From JBBQYA01 sp038209155 (GTDB lineage Bacteria; Bacteroidota; Bacteroidia; Sphingobacteriales; Sphingobacteriaceae): a stretch of 20,601 nt of DNA. Position numbers and translations under genes: made by a program. Shown here in pieces: positions 16,438 through 20,601 of this stretch; the first letter of the stretch is position 1, and each line of letters begins with the position of its first letter. The notes beneath the pieces were generated by a model. That model ran no database searches and was not told the origin of the DNA. It saw only the letters and a program-made list of their open reading frames with translations. The stretch covers positions 1-20,601 of the forward strand of contig JBBQYA010000054.1 of the NCBI GenBank assembly GCA_038209155.1. The letters are read 5' to 3'.

Positions 16438-17670
16438 TCAAATTGTTTCTTTTAATAAAGAATTGTTTTTAACATAAGACCTATTCAAAAAATTTATAAG
16501 CGCAATCGGATAGAAAATAATCCACATGTAATCAAGTTTCCCAATGTAAGGATTAGTAGCTGAATTAATTAAAAAAACACAGCTTGCTGTAATTATTATA
16601 ATTAAATGATTTCCAATAAAACCTACGTTCTGTTTTGCAAATTTAATTGTATAAAATATTACACTTCCAAATGAAGCTACATAAATTAAAAATCCAATAA
16701 TACCTTGATGAAAAAGTATGGATATGTAAAATAATTCATAAGACCAAGGTTGCTCATATGAGCGTATTACTCTAGCAGATGCCCCTGCCCCTTTTCCAAA
16801 TAAAACATTTTCAAAAAACCCTTCAAGTAAAGCTGGCAATTGTTTAGTTCTCTCAATATTTGAAGCTTCTTTATTATCAAAAAATCTATTTTGAAAATTA
16901 TATTGTAATTCTGGATAAAAATATAAAAGTATAAATACAAAAACTCCAATTACAACTAAAGACTTGAAAATTATTTTTATTGAATTCTGTAAATTTATTA
17001 TTTTAGAACAAAACATAAAAATTAATACAACTGGAATGGTTATTCCCATAGCTAAAAGCAATCCACGGCGATTTGCAATAAAGCTTACAATTAGAATTAA
17101 CAAAATGTAAATTAAATCGCTTTTTCTCTTCTCAATTATAAACCTAGATAGAAAAAAAGGTCCTAGAAACAATAAAGAAGCCATTGCTGGATTTGAAAAG
17201 GAAGCATACGATTTTTCTATATTTATATAAGATTTAGAGTCTTCGCCAAAAAAATAATTCGATATGCCTTTATATTGATAAAACTCTTCGCTAAGTTGAA
17301 ATATACAAATCGCAATAATTACTAAAGTTGAAATTTTAAAAACATTTTCAATTTTGGAGATATATTCAAGTTTAAAATAACCTGAAATAATAAAAAATAG
17401 AATCGGCCAAATAATAGTAACTGTAATAACTCTTAATGCTCCCGGGTTATTAAATAAAACACCAAGAAACGTATTAAAGCACGCATAAAGCAATACAACT
17501 ATTAAGTACCAAATTAGTGTTTTGTGAAATTTTGGCTTTAAGTAAACTACTAAAGAAACCAATCCAATCAACAATGCTACTTTCGGGAATCTTAGCATTG
17601 GAGCAGTAGGCAAAACTAATAAACTGAGCCAAAGTATTACAGAAAAAATTTGAAAAAGAAATTGGTACAT
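16438..17670 (-). CDS. wzy: O-antigen/capsule polymerase (Wzy-like)
   Basis: A 410-residue polytopic inner-membrane protein with about ten hydrophobic segments, a normal length for Wzy and O-antigen-ligase family members. Recognisable features are a periplasmic-side FSNPAMASLLFLGP stretch (158-171), ANRRGLLLA (199-207) and the large-loop pattern GKGAGASAR (292-300), followed by YELFYISILFHQGIIGFLIY (311-330), common to the Wzy_C/WaaL superfamily. Wzy joins lipid-linked repeat units at the periplasmic face. Sequence alone does not separate polymerase from ligase. Its place between wzx and the glycosyltransferases favours polymerase. The ATG start is clear, 53 bp after wzx. It is very AT-rich: 16861-16920 has 11 G+C in 60 bases. 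Confidence 0.82.
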   Translation of the reverse strand: MYQFLFQIFSVILWLSLLVLPTAPMLRFPKVALLIGLVSLVVYLKPKFHKTLIWYLIVVLLYACFNTFLGVLFNNPGALRVITVTIIWPILFFIISGYFKLEYISKIENVFKISTLVIIAICIFQLSEEFYQYKGISNYFFGEDSKSYINIEKSYASFSNPAMASLLFLGPFFLSRFIIEKRKSDLIYILLILIVSFIANRRGLLLAMGITIPVVLIFMFCSKIINLQNSIKIIFKSLVVIGVFVFILLYFYPELQYNFQNRFFDNKEASNIERTKQLPALLEGFFENVLFGKGAGASARVIRSYEQPWSYELFYISILFHQGIIGFLIYVASFGSVIFYTIKFAKQNVGFIGNHLIIIITASCVFLINSATNPYIGKLDYMWIIFYPIALINFLNRSYVKNNSLLKETI

Positions 17671-17723
17671 GCTAATTATTCATAGACTAAAGAAATTTAA
17701 CATTTATGTTTTTAAAAAGAAAT

Positions 17724-18989
17724 TTAAGTATTTAATTTCCAAACTTTCCTGTCTGAATTTAAGATATATAAAATATAAACAATAGAACTTAAAATAGTGA
17801 TATATGCAGCTGGCTCAGCACTTTGATACTTTTGTATGAAAAAATAATTAGCTACTAAATTTACAATAAATGCTAAGCCAACACCAAATGCCAAGTTTCT
17901 CGTCTTGTTTTTTAATTCAAATGGTTTGTGAATTAGCATAGCCAATTGCCACAAGGCTATTCCGAAAAATATCGGTAAGGCAAGTTTAAGTATACTATGT
18001 TCGATTTTTCCTGAAAATAAAGAATCGAATATTAAATCTCCCCAGAAATACAAGGTTATAAAAATTATGATAAAAATTATTATCTCCGCTACTATTGCAC
18101 TGAACAAGAGTGTTTTTACTTTTTTAAATTGTTTATTATTATAATTATTGCTTATCGCTGGATAAAATGCCATTAATATTGGTGAGCAAGCCATCGTTAC
18201 AGATTTGCTAACCATATCATAAAGAGCTGCGTATTTTCCGGATAAATCATAATTAAGCATTTCCGCTATGATAAATCTGTCTGATACATTTAATGCCAAG
18301 GAAATACCGAGAAAAACAGTCACTGGAAATCCATAATTAAACAATCTCAAACTAAAAACTTTTAATTTATTGGTACGAACTGGATGAACCAATAATCTAA
18401 CCAGCCATTTAATCTCAACTAACACAGGAAATAAAAAACTCAATAAAATTGATATTAATAAAATGAAGAGTCTATCTCCTTCCCAATTTGACTCAATAAA
18501 AAGTAATGGCAAAGAAATTAAAGTGACGGTTCTAAAAATTTCAAAAATCATTACTGTAATAGGTTTTACAATTGCCTGCTTTACAGATATTATCAAAGAG
18601 TATAAACCAGTAAAAAGAAAAATTAAAAAAATTAAAAAACAATTGAGTAAGGAAGTTGAAAATAAAAATAAAAATGAAATACTTAATACAATGCCAGCTA
18701 GAGAACTAAAGAAAAATAATTTGTAAACAGCAGCAATAAATTCATCTGAATTTTTATACTTACTATGAAAACGAAGTATTCCTTGATTCAACCACCCAAA
18801 GGAAAAAAGAACAAATAAGTTAATTGTATTTTGAATAATAGAAAACTGAGCAAAAATAGCAACATCAAAAAGTTTAACAACTAGGGGAATAAATAAAAAT
18901 GATACAATGCCTGGAATAATAACTCCCAAACCATATTTAGAAGCATATTTTAATGTATTTATTAATTCAATTTTATTCTGTTGATTCAT
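17724..18989 (-). CDS. wzx: Polysaccharide flippase (Wzx-like)
   Basis: A 421-residue integral membrane protein with 11-12 predicted hydrophobic helices spread over its whole length, as in the Wzx/RfbX branch of the MOP exporter superfamily. The opening LKYASKYGLGVIIPGIVSFL resembles the family's first helix, and RFIIAEMLN followed by SGKYAALYDMVS (about 240-260) is typical of the flippase middle. Wzx moves the undecaprenyl-diphosphate-linked repeat unit across the inner membrane. It is preceded by wzz (67 bp away) and followed by wzy, which fits a Wzx/Wzy-dependent pathway. The ATG start is clear. It is AT-rich with many Lys/Asn/Ile codons. Confidence 0.88.
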   Translation of the reverse strand: MNQQNKIELINTLKYASKYGLGVIIPGIVSFLFIPLVVKLFDVAIFAQFSIIQNTINLFVLFSFGWLNQGILRFHSKYKNSDEFIAAVYKLFFFSSLAGIVLSISFLFLFSTSLLNCFLIFLIFLFTGLYSLIISVKQAIVKPITVMIFEIFRTVTLISLPLLFIESNWEGDRLFILLISILLSFLFPVLVEIKWLVRLLVHPVRTNKLKVFSLRLFNYGFPVTVFLGISLALNVSDRFIIAEMLNYDLSGKYAALYDMVSKSVTMACSPILMAFYPAISNNYNNKQFKKVKTLLFSAIVAEIIIFIIIFITLYFWGDLIFDSLFSGKIEHSILKLALPIFFGIALWQLAMLIHKPFELKNKTRNLAFGVGLAFIVNLVANYFFIQKYQSAEPAAYITILSSIVYILYILNSDRKVWKLNT

Positions 18990-19056
18990 TCTACATTAAT
19001 TTTATTTGAATCAGAATAGGTGAGTATATTTTACGATTACAGGTTTTAAATTCAAA

Positions 19057-20136
19057 TTAACTTGCCAAAATTTTATTTTTTACTTTAATAAATAATAAAG
19101 TAGAGATTGCAATTATTAAAGCTAATAAACTGCCTATTATCGCTCCCTTCAATTTACCAACTTTCTTTTCTTCTAAAGGTAAAATAGGGGAATCAATAAT
19201 TTGTATTAAAGGCTCATCTCTCAACAGTGACATTTTTGATATTTCTAAATTTTTTACAAGTTCACTATAAACTGTGTTTAATATTTCAATGTTTCTACGC
19301 TCTTTAATTTTTCCTACTTGTGCTTGCGCCATTACTATATTCTGTTGTGCATCTTCTAATCTAGCTGCTCCACCTAAAGCTCGATTCAATTCTATTTTAA
19401 CTGAATCGGTTCGGTTTTGAAGCACAATTACATTTTTCCTAGATCTTTCAGTTTTAGTTTTAATATAAAAACTACTTACATTACTTACTAATTCTTCTAC
19501 AAAATATTTCGTAAATAATTCATCTGTTGTTTCACAACTTACCGTTATAATATCTGTTTTTATATCTCGCTTTTCAATTCGTAAATTTTCTTTTAAAATA
19601 TCATCGTAAATTAATCTTAACAAACTATCTTGAGTACGATTACAGTTTTTTCTTTCAATAGGAAAAATGAAATTTTTTGAATTTATTTTATCAAAATTCT
19701 CGGACAATTTATTTGAAATTACATATCGATTAATTAATAATTCTGATTGTGTATTTGGTAAAAATACCACCGAAGTAAATAAGGCTTTCTCAACCAGTAA
19801 TCTTGATTTTAATAATTCAAGAATATTATCATTGGTAAAAACTCCTCCGCCATTGGAACCAATATTAAATCCGAATTGACTTGCAATTCCAGCGTAAGTG
19901 CTCATTGGACTAGTATCTTCCTCTTCCAAAACAAAATTTAATTCTGCTTTATAAATGGTCTTTTTAAATAATGAATAGCAAATTCCAAGTATGGCTCCAA
20001 TAATTAATGCCATTAAGACAATTTTCCAGTTTTTTGAAAAATAAGATATCCAGCTTCTAAAATCCCCTAAAATTTCTGATAGAGAATTTCCGTTGTAGGT
20101 AACTTCATTGTTGGGTATGTTTTTCAACTTATCCAC
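19057..20136 (-). CDS. Wzz/GNVR-type chain-length determinant without kinase domain
   Basis: A 359-residue inner-membrane co-polysaccharide polymerase. A short cytosolic N-terminus leads to TM1 (about 38-57), a periplasmic domain with the Bacteroidota pattern YAGIASQFGF, GGGVFTNDNILELLKSR, a coiled-coil-rich middle (about 230-300), then PLIQIIDSPILPLE and TM2 (about 333-352), ending in KVKNKILAS. There is no Wzc-like tyrosine-kinase domain. These proteins set chain length and couple Wzy polymerisation to the SLBB outer-membrane exporter. The start is GTG (20136-20134), 4 nt after the SLBB gene stop (TAA-AGAA-GTG). There is no ATG until about residue 42, inside TM1, so GTG with coupled initiation is favoured. 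Confidence 0.88.
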   Translation of the reverse strand: MDKLKNIPNNEVTYNGNSLSEILGDFRSWISYFSKNWKIVLMALIIGAILGICYSLFKKTIYKAELNFVLEEEDTSPMSTYAGIASQFGFNIGSNGGGVFTNDNILELLKSRLLVEKALFTSVVFLPNTQSELLINRYVISNKLSENFDKINSKNFIFPIERKNCNRTQDSLLRLIYDDILKENLRIEKRDIKTDIITVSCETTDELFTKYFVEELVSNVSSFYIKTKTERSRKNVIVLQNRTDSVKIELNRALGGAARLEDAQQNIVMAQAQVGKIKERRNIEILNTVYSELVKNLEISKMSLLRDEPLIQIIDSPILPLEEKKVGKLKGAIIGSLLALIIAISTLLFIKVKNKILAS

Positions 20137-20140
20137 TTCT

Positions 20141-20601
20141 TTATTTTAAAATTGTCAAAATGGAAACTCCGATTAACGCTAAAGAACTTAGTCCAGTAGA
20201 TATGCCTATAATTTCCTGAGTTGATAAATTTCTTTTTTCCGATTTAACAGGTACATAAACTTGACTTCCTGGATCAACTTTAGGAAAGGAGTTAATAAAT
20301 AAAAAAGACTTCTTTGTTCCTTTTACCGTACCATTTGCATAAACTACATAAGTTTTCCTTTTAAACGCTCTTTCTGAAAATCCGCCTGCTTTATGGATGT
20401 AATGCCTAGCACGTTTACCATTAGAAACCCTTATAGAAATTGGAAATAAAACTGCTCCATTCACTTCCATAGTTTGAATAATAGATGGAATACTTATTTT
20501 ATCACCTGGTTTTAAAATTAAATCATATTTTGATTTAGGATATTTTACAATTTTTTCTAACCTAATACCAACAAGTCCATTCCTTAAAGAATCCTTATTA
20601 T
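20141..20601 (-). CDS. SLBB-domain polysaccharide export protein (Wza-like), 5' part outside the window
   Basis: The frame stays open to the right edge, giving at least 152 C-terminal residues. A Met codon at 20470-20468 is internal and not the start. Visible parts are LILKPGDKISIPSI, then an SLBB-type beta-grasp module (MEVNGAVLFPISIRV, RHYIHKAGGFSERA, KTYVVYANGT, VDPGSQVYVPVK) and a C-terminal hydrophobic helix (EIIGISTGLSSLALIGVSIL) ending in KIL-type residues TILK. The C-terminal helix and this SLBB ending match the long Bacteroidota capsule-export proteins, which act with Wzz to carry polymer across the outer membrane. It lies 4 nt upstream of wzz and is the first visible gene of the minus-strand locus; the operon promoter is therefore beyond this window. 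Confidence 0.88.
   Translation of the reverse strand, partial: NKDSLRNGLVGIRLEKIVKYPKSKYDLILKPGDKISIPSIIQTMEVNGAVLFPISIRVSNGKRARHYIHKAGGFSERAFKRKTYVVYANGTVKGTKKSFLFINSFPKVDPGSQVYVPVKSEKRNLSTQEIIGISTGLSSLALIGVSILTILK

Noticed and set aside
16767..16949. Second minus-strand frame inside wzy.
   Set aside because: It is an out-of-frame stretch within an intact polymerase gene whose own frame carries the conserved GKGAGASAR motif.
18463..18726. Plus-strand Lys-rich open frame opposite wzx, and similar antisense frames at 990-1217, 1938-2171, 11808-12068 and 14583-14849.
   Set aside because: They are low-complexity or composition-driven shadows of well-supported genes on the other strand, with no promoter or family signature.
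20141..20470. A complete small 109-aa protein starting at 20470.
   Set aside because: The frame remains open and SLBB-like (LILKPGDKISIPS) up to the window edge, so the Met is internal and the gene is cut by the edge.

Overview
The window looks like a Bacteroidota chromosome segment. The evidence is low G+C, a secreted protein with a type IX secretion (T9SS) C-terminal sorting domain, few Shine-Dalgarno sites, at least one clear Bacteroidota-type promoter (TAnnTTTG at -7), and a Wzz and a C-terminally membrane-anchored SLBB export protein of the kinds usual in that phylum. Genus cannot be read from the sequence.

Layout. At 24-2372 (minus) is a T9SS-exported protein with Asp-box repeats and three 110-residue tandem modules. 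At 2560-4479 (plus) is dxs, the first enzyme of the MEP isoprenoid pathway. From 4534 to the right edge every gene lies on the minus strand and forms one polysaccharide (capsule/exopolysaccharide or O-antigen) locus. In transcription order it reads: SLBB/Wza-like export protein (cut by the window edge), Wzz-like chain-length protein, Wzx flippase, Wzy polymerase, GT2, GT4, WbpP-like UDP-HexNAc 4-epimerase, AsnB-family amidotransferase, a second GT4, PglC-like phosphoglycosyltransferase, PglE-like aminotransferase, WbpM/PglF-like 4,6-dehydratase, another GT2, and a WecA/MraY-like phosphoglycosyltransferase.

How the genes work together (inference). The dehydratase and aminotransferase would turn UDP-GlcNAc into a UDP-4-amino-4,6-dideoxy-HexNAc (bacillosamine type). 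The PglC-like enzyme would load this sugar-1-phosphate onto undecaprenyl phosphate. Up to four glycosyltransferases then extend it, with UDP-GalNAc or UDP-GalNAcA supplied by the epimerase. Wzx flips the unit, Wzy polymerises it, Wzz sets chain length and the SLBB protein exports it. The acetyltransferase PglD is not in the window, and there is a second possible initiating transferase (WecA-like), so the identity of the first sugar is open.

Genes are tightly packed (spacings of 1-13 nt or overlaps) except for a 120-bp gap at 14318-14437, a 66-67 bp gap before wzx, and gaps of about 50-65 bp before wzy, the dehydratase and the WecA-like gene. The block upstream of the 120-bp gap (about 14.4-20.6 kb) is visibly more AT-rich than dxs and the sugar-synthesis genes, which suggests a two-part cassette. 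I saw no RNA genes, insertion sequences, CRISPR arrays or attachment sites, and no gene-free stretch over 300 bases. Overall this is a recognisable polysaccharide locus rather than a clearly new system. The most interesting points are the incomplete bacillosamine module with two initiating transferases, and the A9 tract at the start of a glycosyltransferase gene.
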